DNA from: Halicephalobus mephisto
Lineage: Eukaryota > Nematoda > Chromadorea > Rhabditida > Panagrolaimidae
Assembly: GCA_009193035.1 (NCBI GenBank)
Contig: SWDT01000001.1
Span: 1 to 64,000, forward strand
DNA: 64,000 nt
Direction of reading: 5' to 3'
A model generated the notes under the pieces. It did no database searches and had not been told where the DNA came from. It was given only the letters and a program-made list of their open reading frames with translations. Positions 10,888 through 21,997 of this stretch are shown piece by piece (position 1 is the first letter of the stretch; each line of letters opens with the position of its first letter). Position numbers and translations under genes: made by a program.

Positions 10888-11631
10888 ATCGACTCACAAT
10901 AAAGCTGGATTTAAGAAATCTCAATGAGTCAGCAAGAGTATGACGAGTTCACCATAAGGCACATGTGTCGAAATCAGGGGAAACTCTGGCTGAATGTAAC
11001 CGCGCAATGAACGCCACGAGAAATGCTCCACAAGCCGGAGGAGAAGCAAAACTCGTACACCGGAGGAGACCACTAGTGGACTGAAACAAACTGTTTACTT
11101 AGTACGTCTTGTTTGCGGCTGAAAAATCACACAGCACGAGATAAATTGTAGAACCAAAGTAGTACTACTAACTATGGAGAAATTTACTGACATTTATATA
11201 TGAAAATCGATAAATGCACGTGCTATAGAAAGGTGGTATCGATAAGGATTGAAGACAGCGAGTCCCTTTTCCGTCAGCTGGAATCGAGCAAGCCAAAGAA
11301 ACCAAAAAAATAAAAATTTCGGGTTTGTCTGGCAAAAAAGGGAAAAGAGCTAGGTGTGACAGAAATACGACAAACAATTATCTCAATATAACAGGGTTAC
11401 ATTTAAAGATTTTTAAAAATAAAAAAATTAAAAATAAAAAAATAAAAATAAAATTGAGTCATCAGAAATTTCGCAGAAAAGACAAATTTCCTCAACGACC
11501 AGAGAGCGATAGCCGCGGCCACTCAACCCACTCTGACACTTCTGGCATTGTGTTCGTTAACGTTTTTCTTTTTCCGTATTTTTACTATTCGTATTTGTAC
11601 CTAAAGCTTTCTCTAACTGTTACTTCTAAAT
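10888..11631. promoter_or_regulatory. divergent promoter region of HIP1 and CCDC137 homologues
   Basis: A 744-bp gap between divergent start codons. The part next to hipr-1 (10930-11130) is GC-richer than its surroundings; the part next to the CCDC137 gene includes an A-rich low-complexity stretch (11400-11450). No gene is visible, and short open frames here lack recognisable content. It probably holds both promoters and the 5' UTRs. Confidence 0.4.
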
Positions 11632-12885
11632 ATGGGAAAACCTGGTAAAAAGCGGAAGAGCAAGGTCGAGTTTACAGAAGACTACCGTCCGATCCGGAAA
11701 GTCGCCATAGAAAGGAAAAACGACGCCCCGAAGCCCAAGGATATCGATCAACTTGTTCCTCGACGGATTCGGGAGATCCAGCAGTTGAAAGAAGCTGCAA
11801 ATCTACCGAAACAGAAGAAAAAATCCAAACCAAAAAACCCCATTCTTCGTAGGTTTTTTATTTTTTTAAAAAATTCATATATGAAATTTAGAACTCGCTC
11901 AACAATACGGTTTCCAGAAGAAAATTGGAGAAGATGAAGAACAATTAAAAAAACGCATGCTTCGAGAAACAACTCACGCGATTAACCACGACATGCTAAA
12001 GGTTTGGTTTTTAATTTTTCATATAAAAATTTTTATTTTTTTACGAAAATTTAAACTTTTCATATAAAAATTTTTATTTTTTTTACAAAAATCTAAACTT
12101 TTCATATAAAAATCTTTATTTTTTTACAAAAATTTAAACTTTTCATATAAAGATCTTTATTTTTCATGTAGAAGTTTTAATTTTTTATAAGAAGAGTTTT
12201 AATTTCTATATAAAAACTTCAGTTTTCTTTATAGAAATTTATTTTTTCCAAAGAAAAGTTTGATTTTTTATAGATTTCGTTTTTAGGCTCGTTATGGACT
12301 TGCTGGACGTGACATCAACGAGTTGAAAAAAGATTATGAGGAATTAGACGAGAAAGCTCGTAAAAAGAAAGCTTTAAAAATACTTATGGCGGAAAAAAGA
12401 GCCAAACTTCGGGCGAAAAACAAGGATTTCGAAAGTTCTGACGAAAATTCAGATTTTGATGACAAAGATGATCCGAAAGAAAAGCCTAAAGACGATAAGA
12501 AAGATTCTGAACCGAAGAAGAAACGACTGACGAAAAACGAGCGAATTCGGTTGGTGAAAAAAGAAGAAAAAGAGGCCCGAGATCGTGAATTCATGCTCGA
12601 TGCCAGAGGTAATATTACTTTTTAAATTAATTTTTGACAACTATTGCAGAAGTAATTCCGTTTGGCGAAAGGGTAGATGCACCTCCTGAATTCAAGGGAA
12701 AACTAAAAACTATCTCTGATCCCTCAGCCAAAGCCGGATCGAAGGATCTTCTGCTGAAACGCGCTCTTGACTCAGCTGATTCCAAAAATCCCAATTCATC
12801 CAAGAAAACCAAAATCAGCCAAGAAGAACGTCAAAACGTTATTGATATGTATCGTCAATTAAAGAAGAAAAAACTTCAAAAATAA
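11632..12885 (+). CDS. CCDC137 homologue (basic nucleolar coiled-coil protein)
   Basis: Exons 11632-11848, 11892-12001, 12287-12608 and 12650-12885 give 294 aa. Family matches run in order: IDQLVPRRIREIQQLKEAAN with the Lys-rich KKKSKPK (human CCDC137 has IPFRLREIM); the Arg/His motif KRMLRETTHAINH; a Lys/Asp-rich middle with KKRLTKNERIRLVKKEEKE; FGERVDAPPEF (human FGEVVLQPPEL); and a C-terminal ERQNVIDMYRQLKKKKLQ (human EERERAVQAYRALKQ). It is very basic, with several nuclear-localisation-like clusters. In vertebrates CCDC137 is a nucleolar/chromosome-associated protein whose exact role is poorly defined; the nuclear role here is inferred from the family. Splice phases are consistent. Intron 2 is a small satellite array. 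Confidence 0.85.
12002..12286. repeat. intron-private satellite in the CCDC137 homologue
   Basis: About five units of roughly 43 bp based on aacttttcatataaaaattt and ttatttttttacaaaaattt, becoming irregular toward the acceptor at 12286. Restricted to this intron. Confidence 0.75.
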
Positions 12886-13527
12886 TTTTTTGTTGAGTTT
12901 GAAATTGAATAAATTCGAAATTTTAGATAAATTAAAATCTTTTAGCAGAGGAATTGAGATACTTTTAGAATCGAAAAAGTATGTAGAATACAGTAATAAG
13001 ATTTGAGGATTGTGAAGCTGGAGTCAGAATCAGAAGTTGACCTTCAGGATCCAGAATCCTAAAAAGTTAATTTTTATTTTTGACTCCAGAATCCTAAAAA
13101 AGTAATTTTTGTTTTTGAGTCTAGAATCCTAAAAAAGTAATTTTTGTTTTTGAGTCTAGAATCCTAAAAAATTTATTTTTATTTTTGACTCCAGATTTAG
13201 AATCTTGTAATTTTATTATTTTTTTATAACTTTGAATATATATACAATTTTTCATCAGGATTTTATACAAAAGAAGAAATTATCGAAAATGACTCTTAAA
13301 AAGAAAATTGATATATGGTTTTGTTTAGTTTTTGCAGCTAAAATTGGAAGTTGCCTGGACACGCCTCCTGCTGGTCGAATTCTCTACAGGACCGCACGAT
13401 CCGTTTCCAAAAGGTAACGCGAACTGGTTCACCAGATGCATTAGTCATTGACCATCGCGTCGATTATTTTCCATAAATTTTCCCATATTATTATTTATTT
13501 CATATATCGATTACAGTACTAAACATC
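12886..13527. repeat. intergenic spacer with a 38-bp tandem repeat (13040-13195)
   Basis: Four units of about 38-40 bp, based on gagtctagaatcctaaaaaa and gtaatttttgtttt, lie at 13040-13195. The preceding 150 bp is the 3' flank of the CCDC137 gene, with an AATAAA at about 12909. An acceptor-like gattacag ends at about 13516, 11 nt before the phafin ATG, which could be a trans-splice site or the end of a 5'-UTR intron. A 61-codon open frame at 13232-13417 was not accepted as a gene. Confidence 0.55.
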
Positions 13528-16053
13528 ATGGTGGAGAGACTACGTCTTAGTCAAGCTAACCGTAAAAGGATCGAACACATCGACAGCTGTTTCGGGACCC
13601 AGGGAGAGACCCTGTGGACCGAGGGCAGGGTCCTCATCGGAGAAGGAGTCCTCACGAAGGTCTGCAGAAAGAAGACAAAACCACGTCAATTTTTCTTGTT
13701 TAACGATTTGCTTGTTTATGGATCTATTCTGGTTTCCAAGAAGCGATATCACAAACAACGCATCATCCCGTTGGAACAAGTCCAACTTGCCGATATCAAG
13801 GATGATGGAAGTAAGTTTTTTATATATCAACCAATTTCATGTATGAACTCATTGTGTATACAAATTACTTCCATGTATGAACTACTTTCATATATCGATC
13901 AATTCCATATATGAACTGATTATATATAAATTACTTCCATATATGAGCTACTTTCATATATCGATCAATTCCATATATGAACTGATTATATACAAATTAC
14001 TTCCATATATGAACTACTTTCATATATTGATCAATTCCATATATGAATGGATTATATATACAAATTACTTCCATATATGAACTACTTTCATGCATCAATT
14101 CCATATATTAGCGAGTTTTTATATGAATTAACTTTATAGATCAGTAAATTCCATATATGAACTGATTTTATATATAAATTACTTCCATATATGAACTACT
14201 TTCATATATCAATTAATTTCATATATGAACTACTTTCGTATATGAACTAAATTTATAGATCAATTAATTCCTTATATGAACTATTTTTGAATATCAATTA
14301 TTTCTAAAATAACTAATTTTTTATTTGATTATTTCCTATATATGAATTAATTTCTATATATGAATTTACTTTATACAATAACGAACTTTATGAGGTATTG
14401 TTTATGAGTATTTTAATATGTAAATTTATTTACATATATAGATTAATTTTGTACAAAAATAATTTTTATAAATGAATTATTTTTAAAAAAAGGTTTTTAT
14501 AAATGAATTATTTAAAAAAAAGATTTTTATAAATGAATTATTTAAAAAAAATGATTTTTATAATTTTTACTCCAGATACCAAACATGGATGGCACATTAT
14601 GGCTCGAGGCAAATCCTTCACTGTTTATGCCGCTACTGAAACTGAAAAACAAGAATGGATGCTTCATATCAACCGTTGTGTCCAGGAAGTCATCAAGAGT
14701 TTGTTTCATATATGAATCATTTATTTACTATTTTTATTATTGTTTTTAGATGGAAAACGTCCCGTGAACGAACATGCAGCTGTTTGGATCCCCGATAACG
14801 AAGCTTCAGAATGCATGTGTTGTCGTTCTTCTACTTTTACCGTACTCAATAGAAGACATCATTGTAGAAGTTGTGGAAACGTCATCTGTGGAGGCTGCTC
14901 AACCCACAAGCTTCTCCTTCCAGTTAGTAAGAATCCTGTCCGTGTGTGTGACACTGTAAGTTGTTTTTGCATTACCAACAAAATACTATTTTTTCGATGG
15001 GGTTGATTATGCTTTTCAAAATGTTTCTTAATTATTTTATATATGAAAATTAATTTTTGAAAGCTTAGTTGTGATTTTCGAGGTGTTTTTAAATTATTTT
15101 ATATATGAAAATTAATTTTTGAAAGCTTAGTTGTGATTTTTAGGGTGTTTTTTAAAAATTTTAATATGAAAATTAATTTTTGAAAGCTTAGTTGTGGTTT
15201 TCGAGGTGTTTTTAAATTATTTTATATATGAAAAATAGTCCTGGAAGGCGGATAGGAGGTTAGGTGCCCTATGTACCCTAATCAGAACTGTCGAGTTTTT
15301 GAAATCTTCGATTTTCGAACTAGTTCGGTTCCAATTCAAAATTAAATTAATTCGAAACTGATTCAAAAGTGCAAAAATCGACAGTTCTAATCCTAATTTT
15401 GAAGGTTCTAAATTTAAGAAGAACATAGTCCCAGAAATATTAATTTCGAAATCTCTCGCACAAGGTTGGAATTTTCATTTGGGTTACTTTTCGGAAGTGT
15501 GTCGAGACCGGTATGTAAAAATTCTCATTTCTAATTTGCTAATAATATTATTAATTACGAAATTGTAAAATTACGAAACATCGTGCAAAACGAAAAATAC
15601 CACTTAGGCTACTTCCGACTTCAGAAAATTCCACAAGTTCGTTCCGGGACCATTTTGTAAAAAAGTTTTTACATGAATTTTAAATTGATCGTTTACGAAT
15701 TACTCGAAACTGAAGTTGTCACGTGGATTACTGTAGTTTTTAAAAACTTCTAAAATTTCGCTCAAATTTTATAAAAAATTTTGTTTTTTTTATAATTATT
15801 ATTTCGTAATAATTTTTTAAATTTAGTGTTACAATAAGCGTTGTAACGACGGCGATATATCGATTTCTGTTCCTACGATCCCCAGACACGAAATTACTCA
15901 TTTCGAAACAGACGAATCTGAAGACGACGAAGAAGACGGAAAACCAACCGACGATGCTAAGGTGATGAAAGTCATAGTTATATAACAATTAAGTTTTGTT
16001 TGTAGACAACTTTTTATGGATCGAACGAGCCTAGCACATCCACGGTTTCTTGA
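13528..16053 (+). CDS. phafin, PH and FYVE domain protein (PLEKHF1/2 homologue)
   Basis: Exons 13528-13810, 14576-14698, 14750-14955, 15827-15961 and 16006-16053 give 264 aa. Phafins bind PI3P on endosomes and act in endosome fusion, trafficking and autophagy. The start (MVERLRLSQANRKRIEHID) aligns with human PLEKHF2 MVDRLANSEANTRRI. A PH domain follows (residues about 35-135; GRVLIGEGVLTK, RQFFLFNDLLVYGSI, FTVYAATETEKQEWM). The FYVE zinc finger (about 148-210) has all signatures: WIPDNEASECMCC (WxxD), RRHHCRSCG, and VRVCDTCY. The C terminus is acidic (FETDESEDDEEDG), as in vertebrate phafins. Intron 1 is a large satellite. A polyadenylation-type aataaaat lies near 16290. Confidence 0.95.
13811..14575. 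repeat. intron-private satellite in the phafin gene
   Basis: Between 13840 and 14290 there are six or seven units of about 66 bp containing ccatatatgaactactttca and tatatcgatcaattccatat. The TTCATATATGAA palindrome or near-copies occur several times per unit. The downstream part (14290-14575) decays into AT-rich sequence with short ttataaatgaattatt steps. Confidence 0.8.
14956..15826. repeat. 871-bp phafin intron with 66-bp tandem units (15000-15240)
   Basis: Four units of about 65 bp share ttatatatgaaaattaattt, then tgaaagcttagttgtg and ttttcgaggtgtttttaaat. From 15240 to 15826 the intron carries a single copy of a tctcgcacaagg/gtctcgac-type dispersed repeat and otherwise nothing identifiable. 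Confidence 0.7.
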
Positions 16054-16325
16054 GATCCTATAATTCGTCGTTGTTCGGGTAAATTTGCAGATCTTTCTCG
16101 TCATACTGTAAACCTACGATTACTGTAACAGCAAAGTTATGACCCCCGTGCTCATTGTTGATCGTACATGTCATGTTACATTTCCAAGTTTATTTATTTT
16201 TTCAGTGTTTGTTGATTTTTGTGATTATTGTAATTCATTGCTCATTCAATATTTTATTTTGTGCCTTGTGTAAATTGCGTAATTATTGAAAATAATAAAA
16301 TCTGTAATGGTTGGGGTTTTTCTTT

Positions 16326-16505
16326 CAGTAATGCAGTGGCTAGAATTGTTAATTGCGGCTAGGAAGATTCGGATTTGGTTCCTGGCACGAAATGAATAGT
16401 ATAACTGAAAAGAAATAGAAATGGTGGTTTTTCTTTAGTAGTGCAGTGGTTAGAATTTTGGACTATCATCCGAGAGACCTGGGTTTGATTCCTGGTTGGT
16501 TGTGA
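16326..16505 (+). mobile_element. two tRNA-derived SINE monomers in tandem
   Basis: Monomers start at about 16326 and 16438, 112-113 bp apart. Each has a Pol III A box (taatgcagtggctagaat; tagtgcagtggttagaat) and, 40 nt later, a B box (ggatttggttcctg; gggtttgattcctg). A tail cacgaaatgaatagtataac links the two. Neither has a tRNA acceptor stem. They match the array at 18.2-18.6 kb and lie directly downstream of the phafin 3' end. Confidence 0.7.
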
Positions 16506-16568
16506 GAGAAGGGAAATTTCATCAACGTACTTGAAAGCAAGTTTCGCCTCAGGGAGAAAAGAAGGAAG

Positions 16569-17982
16569 CTAGAGATTTTCATAGAAAGCAAGCATGTCTT
16601 CGAAGATTGCTTGACATCTGTCCAGAAGTTCTTTTCTGATTTCTTCATCTGGAGGGTCCCCGACGATGGATTTCATGCTGTAATAGGAGGTAGTGCCATA
16701 ACCCATGAAAATAGCACAAAATCCCAAAGAATAATTATAGGCAATTTTCAACTGAAATGTTGGTTTATTTAGTACAAGTAGTAATTTTAACTCACTTGAT
16801 CAAAAGTCATAGGCGGAGGCGAATTGAGATGTTTATGTAAACAATCCAAGTAGTACTGTAATAGTCTATCAGTATTTTGTCTTCGAAATTTCGCAGATGT
16901 GTTCATAGCAAGGGATCTGGATAAATCCACTCCAGGATTGCCTTGGGTAGCCATTTGCCAGTCAATTATGGCTGCTAATTCCGACGTTGGATTTTTCTCA
17001 TTATCCGTTTTCCAAAGGATATTGGATGACCAAAGGTCCCCATGAGTGAGGAATGAAGGAAACCCAAACTTGCTTCCCACGTAAAACCCCTTTTCTAAGG
17101 TTTCTGAATTACAGTATTTTATAAGTCGCGGGACTAATTCCCCAAACTTGTCGTCATCAATCTGTAATTGACTACAGTATGACTACAGTATAGCTAAATT
17201 TTTACCTCTTTTAGTTTGTTAATGACGTCGATCATTTCATTCATAAAAAGATCGGTAGGGGGCAATTCGTCGAATTGCGCCGTCCAAGACCGATTTTGAA
17301 GGCTTACTGAATGCAATTTCGCCAATTCGTCGAATAAGTTTTCCATTTTTTCATTTTCAAAGCCGGGAATCAACTTGACTGTCGAGGCTCTGTGAGTTAA
17401 ATCCTCCATAATTATAATTCCCGTGTTTGAATCCCTCGTGTAAGGACTACTGTAATAAAACTTTGGGAGCTTGAGGTCTTCAGAAATATTTGCGTAATAA
17501 GTGTAAACTGCTTCCTCTAACTAAAAGTTGTAATTATTTTTGTTAATTTGTAATTTCAAAGGACTTATTACTTTATGTGCCCTTTCTAAGTGGATGGAAA
17601 ATTTTTCTTCGACATTTTTTATGAAATCAGGATCATTATTGGCCTTTTTCAAGTGCTCAATGCCTACTAACTTTGGAATCTGAAATAACTTATAAAAATC
17701 CATTGTTTCAGCAGACTTGCCTTGAGGACTACATTTTGAAGTTCAAAACGGGATTTCCAGTGGAACTTGACAGAGTATATTTCCGAGAAGAATGCCGCGC
17801 CCCCGGTTATGTCCTGTAAAAAATAAAAAATGAAAAATCCCAAAAGTCTGACATCATCAAACCTGAGCTTCGAATGAATCCAAATTTTCCAAAGAACATT
17901 CAATTCCCGAAAGATTCAATTTTTCAAGTACATATCCAATAGTAAAGTCAGAATTTCCGATTTTTGTGTCTGCCACAACCAT
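16569..17982 (-). CDS. CHK kinase-like (DUF1679 / EcKinase-type) protein
   Basis: Six minus-strand exons, 17863-17982, 17721-17813, 17572-17679, 17206-17520, 16796-17161 and 16569-16751, give 394 aa. This is the choline-kinase-like small-molecule kinase family expanded in nematodes. The ATP-anchoring strand reads NVVLKIPKLVG; the Brenner-type catalytic loop is THGDLWSSNILW (His-x-Asp with Asn five later, residues about 255-266); the metal-binding motif is AAIIDWQMATQGNPGVDLSR. The conserved strand NVVLK|IPK is only restored if intron 2 (17680-17720) is spliced with a GC donor (AAG|gcaagt) and the acceptor ttatttcag. All phases close. Substrate unknown; members of the family have been linked to phosphorylation of small molecules and steroids. 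It is flanked on both sides by SINE monomers. Confidence 0.9.
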
Positions 17983-18069
17983 GATTGTCAAAATAAATGA
18001 TTTCTGTTATCTTATTGAGGAAGTAAAAACAGTCCTTATCACCTTCCTTAAAGCAGAAGCGATAACAAT

Positions 18070-18595
18070 TTTTGCTTTTTGCACTGGAGATCGATATCCG
18101 CGATTGTCACTCACAAAACCTAAATTCGATTCTTGGTAGAAGTACTTCGACGGAGGATAAATGATCGTACTAAAAAGAGGAAATCCAGGTGAGTAGGTTT
18201 CTCCAGTAATGTAGTAGTTAGAATCCTGAACTCTCATTTACGAAACTCAAGTTCGATTTTCAATACGAGAAGAGCAGTAAAACTAAAATGGAAAAGTCGA
18301 AACGCTGGTTTTCCTCAATAGTGCAGTGGCTAAAATCCTGGACTTCCACTCAGAGAATTCGAGTTCAATTCCCCATACGAAACGAGCAGTAGAACTAAAA
18401 TGGAAAAATAAAAACACTGATTTTCTTCAGTAGTGCAGTGGTTAGAATCCTGGACTCTCACTTACAAAACTCGAGTTCGATTCCCAGCACGAAACGAGTA
18501 ATAAAAAGAAAAATCAAACGTCTCACTTTTCTTCGACAATACAACGATCAAAATCTCTGACCACCAACTTTGAGACTCAAGTTGAGTTACCAGAC
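18070..18595 (+). mobile_element. tandem array of tRNA-derived SINE monomers
   Basis: Four to five monomers of about 112 bp, at roughly 18076 (degenerate), 18205, 18318, 18430 and 18535 (degenerate). The best copy (18430-18490) has the A box tagtgcagtggttagaatcc and B box gagttcgattcccagc; the spacer between monomers is acgaaacgagtaataaaaag-like. Read on the plus strand they point toward the insulin-like gene. A tandem head-to-tail arrangement is unusual for SINEs, which mostly insert singly. Confidence 0.7.
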
Positions 18596-19044
18596 TGACT
18601 TTGACGTCGAACTTCTTTAACAACTTGATCGTAAAAAGCACATCCCACTAACATATCAAGTACAGTATCCCAGAGAGGATAAAAATCAGAATGAAGATGA
18701 TCGATAACAATTCTTGCTTTATTTCTCAAAACCGATTGCGCATGGAATATCTCGCGGCCGGGATTGTGGATTTTCAATGTTTACAGAAAATTTGTCAAGT
18801 TTGGCACAGCGGAGTAGGGGAGGAAAAACTGAGCGCAAACGGTAGAATGTATAATCCAAGGCGATCTTAGAAACGTGGTAAACTATTTGGAGTATAAATA
18901 TACCGGAAAATTTAAGACAGAAAATAAAAAAATTATTTTTAAAATGATAGCCGCAACATGAGATCCTTGCTGAAGACGGGCGGTATCCAAGTTGTTGATG
19001 GACTTGTTTGGGCAATTGATAATTCATAACGTCGATTATCTAAT
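18596..19044. other. interval between SINE array and insulin-like gene; nothing firm
   Basis: A minus-strand open frame at 18577-18777 contains a coding-like stretch (KARIVIDHLHSDFYPLWDTV), preceded by an acceptor-like tgtttacag-type word only on the other strand. No start, family or partner exon was found. It could be a lost exon of a neighbouring gene. Confidence 0.2.
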
Positions 19045-20529
19045 TCAAGTGTAATCACGATCAGTCACAGGATCGAACGCAAGTGATCTCTTGTTCAGTG
19101 TGCTTTTGTTGCTGAATCCGGCACAACAATAAGTCTTCAGATAACTGATAGAGCACCGTTTTTCACAGCACTCTGTAGCGATTCCGGATCTTTTCTGGAA
19201 CGACGGAGTGTAGAGGAACACCGTATTCCGGTCCTCGCTTTCTGTTTCATTTTCTTCTGGAGCTAAAATTAGTACAATTACTAAGAATTTTTTTCTAAAA
19301 TTAAAAAGCTAATACTTTCGAAATTTTTCAATTTTAATTTTTTGCAAGTATTCGTACTTTAAAAGTGTTTTTTTCGACTGAGTAATAAAAGTGAAGTCAT
19401 TGACATTATTTGACGCAAAAGAAAAAAACCGAAAACACTCGTGAATTGGATAAAATAAATTTTCATTGAAAGATTAAAGATTTAAATTAAAAAAATAAAT
19501 AAATTATAAATCTGATTTTTGAGATATAATTTAATAATAAATAAGTTGAATATAAAATTCAGGTGGGATAGAAGATGTCATGAAAATTTTTGAGGGGTAT
19601 TGTACATACAGTAATATATGCCATATATAGTTTTAGATACCATATATCATTTATATATAGTACATAATTAATTTTATAAGCCATATATGTTATCTTATAT
19701 GCCATATGCATATTTTTATACATCATATATAAATAGTTTTGTATACCATATACTATATACATATTTTTATATTATATGCATATCTTTGTATATCGTATAT
19801 AAATAGTTTTATGCATTATATACTATATACAAATCTTTATATTATATGCATATATTTGAATATTATAAATAGTTTTGTATACTATATACTATGTACAAAT
19901 CTTTATATTATATGCATATCTTTGTATATCGTATATAAGTAGTTTTATATACTATATACTATGTACAAATCTTTATATTATATACAGACCTTTGTATATC
20001 GTATATAAATAGTTTTATATACCATATACTATATACATATTTTTATACCACATGCATATCTTTGTATATCGTATATAAATAGTTTTATATACCATATATA
20101 ATCTTATATACCGTATATATGCCATTTATACATCATATATAAATAGTTTTATATGGCATATATCTTATTTTATATTTATTTGATGTATAAACTACCGAGA
20201 AAATATTGAAAGCTCGGAAGTAGACTGTGGTAATTGGGACTAGGATGTATTGGAATTGTAATTAGGGAACTAATTTCTTGATGATGGACTTACCTTGTTG
20301 ACCTGTCAAAGTGTTTACTACGAATCCTCCGCATAACTTGTTTTTACAGAGGGCTTGTAGAGTCATTGTCAGCTTGAACCCGCACAGTCGAAATGAACAT
20401 TCGGCGGATGGCAGCACTGCTAACAATATCAGACAGACAAGCAATGTGTGATGACTGAAATTTGGGATTTGAGATTAAATATATAATATTTAACAACCTC
20501 AGCCTTTTTAATTTTCTGAATGAAGACAT
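19045..20529 (-). CDS. insulin-like peptide precursor with four predicted disulfides
   Basis: Exons 20498-20529, 20294-20454 and 19045-19262 give 136 aa. Residues 1-29 form a signal peptide (hydrophobic TLLVCLILLAVLPSA). The B domain has Cys35-x11-Cys47, exact insulin spacing, plus an extra Cys52 (LCGFKLTMTLQALCKNKLCG). A C-peptide region ends in a dibasic site (FQKR, residues 86-89). The A domain starts GIATECC and has CC-x3-C-x8-C spacing (Cys96, 97, 101, 110) plus an extra Cys111. The added Cys52 and Cys111 would give a fourth disulfide, as in many C. elegans insulins. A C-terminal extension carries another dibasic step (NKRS). It probably acts as a secreted ligand of a DAF-2-like insulin receptor; agonist or antagonist cannot be told. 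The 1-kb second intron is an AT satellite. Confidence 0.9.
19263..20293. repeat. AT satellite inside the insulin-like gene intron
   Basis: From about 19600 to 20175 the intron consists of about eight imperfect units of 65-70 bp built from tatatcgtatataaatagtt, ttatataccatatactatat and acatatttttatattatatg. Every unit is internally palindromic (catatatg, gtatatac), so either strand could form hairpins or cruciforms. Spurious Tyr/Ile-rich open frames appear on both strands. The remaining 350 bp next to the A-chain exon is AT-rich without repeats. Confidence 0.8.
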
Positions 20530-21530
20530 TTATCTACGACGTTGCCCAATGGCGACAAACGCAAAAGCAGTTTGTCTAAAGACCCTGAAAATTTTAAATT
20601 TCCAGAAACGTTGGAAAGCCGCGAGAAGCACATATGGGGTCAAAACAACTTATTTTGAGCCCTTGGTGACACTCACTAAAGACGTAACTCAAGTTGATTG
20701 CCTGTTAGACAAGTTTGCCAAATCCAGAGTCGTTAAACGGAGGCGAGCTATTTGGTTCCAGTTTAACAAGACCAATTTTTCCAGAACAGAGATTACTTAA
20801 ATTTATAATTAGAGGAAGTCCTGGGTTTCCTTGCTAGTTCAGTGGTCAGAATTCCTGATTATCAGTCGTGAGACTCGAGTTCAATTCTGCGACAAAGAAC
20901 TCTGACGTAGGAATTTTTTAATATCTTTGTCGGAAAAATTAATCTTGCTAACATAATTAAAATACATCCTATTCCAGGCATGGGTGAACACCGAGAAAAA
21001 GATAATCAAGCAAATGTCCCCGAATAAGACGATATTCTGGACTTAGGGATAAATACGGATATTGACTTTACTTTTTTACATAAGCAGATAAAGACAGATG
21101 AAAGAGACTAGTCATTAAATTCTTGGAAGTGATGGGGCATGTACGGTAACAGGGTTAGAACTCATTTCACGTAAAGTCGGCTTACTGAAGACTTGGAATC
21201 GAGAAAACAACATTCATACTTATTAACTTACAATTTTCGAAAGTAAATGAAATAACACATCACGAAATAACTACCTAGAGACTTACGCACGCAAAGTTAC
21301 CACTTTAATGTCGGACTATTCATTTTTAATCTTTTTTTAAATTAATCCTGAATCAACAGCGGAAGTGAATAATGAACTTATTGCTTTATTCATAATTTCA
21401 CAATGAAAAAGTGGAAAATGGGATCTTGTGGTGTTAGATTAGATCTTAAGAAAAAACACGTGAAATATACGCCATGAATTTAATTTTTCATTCAACAAAA
21501 ATACAGATAAAAAATAATAAATTTTTAAAA
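20530..21530. other. upstream region of the insulin-like gene with one SINE monomer (20836-20897)
   Basis: A plus-strand SINE monomer lies at 20836-20897 with A box tagttcagtggtcagaattc and B box gagttcaattctgc. The 270 bp directly upstream of the gene (20530-20800) is GC-richer and probably promoter and 5' UTR; a 112-codon plus-strand frame there runs antisense through the first exon and is not credible. Nothing else is recognised to 21530. Confidence 0.45.
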
Positions 21531-21534
21531 TATA

Positions 21535-21720
21535 GTTTTGGAACGAAATTGTCTACGCGTCAATCAACTGGCATACTGTAGGAAAAGTGAGTTGTTATTA
21601 GACACTAGATCGAAATTCGGTTTTGGTAGTGTAACGGATTTCGAAAACACGGTCTCGAGGGGAACTTGTCTACGCGTCAATCAACTGGCATACTGTAGCT
21701 GCGAAGAAATTGCAAATCAA
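21535..21720 (+). repeat. two copies of the CTACAGTA/GTCTACGCGTCAATCAACTGG dispersed repeat
   Basis: Two close copies (21540 and 21660) share ttgtctacgcgtcaatcaac followed by tggcatactgtag, identical over 33 bp. The same repeat, more diverged, occurs at 27.3-27.95, 36.5-36.9, 45.2-45.8 and 51.7-53.0 kb. 21720-21980 is AT-rich with no feature. Confidence 0.7.
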
Positions 21721-21997
21721 TCGCGTTCATTATCGCTACTTTTTTAATTTAAATTTTAAAAATTTTTATTTTTTTAATTTAAATTTTAAAAATTTAAAAT
21801 TTTTATTTTTTAAATGTTTTTAAATTCTTAATAGTTTTAATGTTTACTGTTTTTATTTTTTAAATTTCGATTAGTTTAAATTTTTATGGTTTTAATTTTC
21901 CTTATTTTTGCTATTATGTATTTTTTAAGAAGTCAAACTATCTTCCTCAACCCCGCACATAACACATTTATAAAAAGCGAAGCCAATTAGTCAGTTA

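Noticed and set aside
13232..13417. 61-codon frame just upstream of phafin
   Set aside because: The phafin N terminus at 13528 already aligns with the vertebrate start; the upstream frame is Lys/Ile-rich and ends in a stop.
18400..18500. SINE monomer considered as a functional tRNA gene
   Set aside because: A and B boxes are present but no acceptor stem and no plausible anticodon arm; identical monomers repeat in tandem.
19739..19942. Tyr/Ile-rich open frames on both strands in the insulin intron
   Set aside because: By-products of the palindromic AT satellite.
20462..20800. 112-codon plus-strand frame upstream of the insulin-like gene
   Set aside because: It runs antisense through insulin exon 1 and its upstream region, and shows no motif or splice context.
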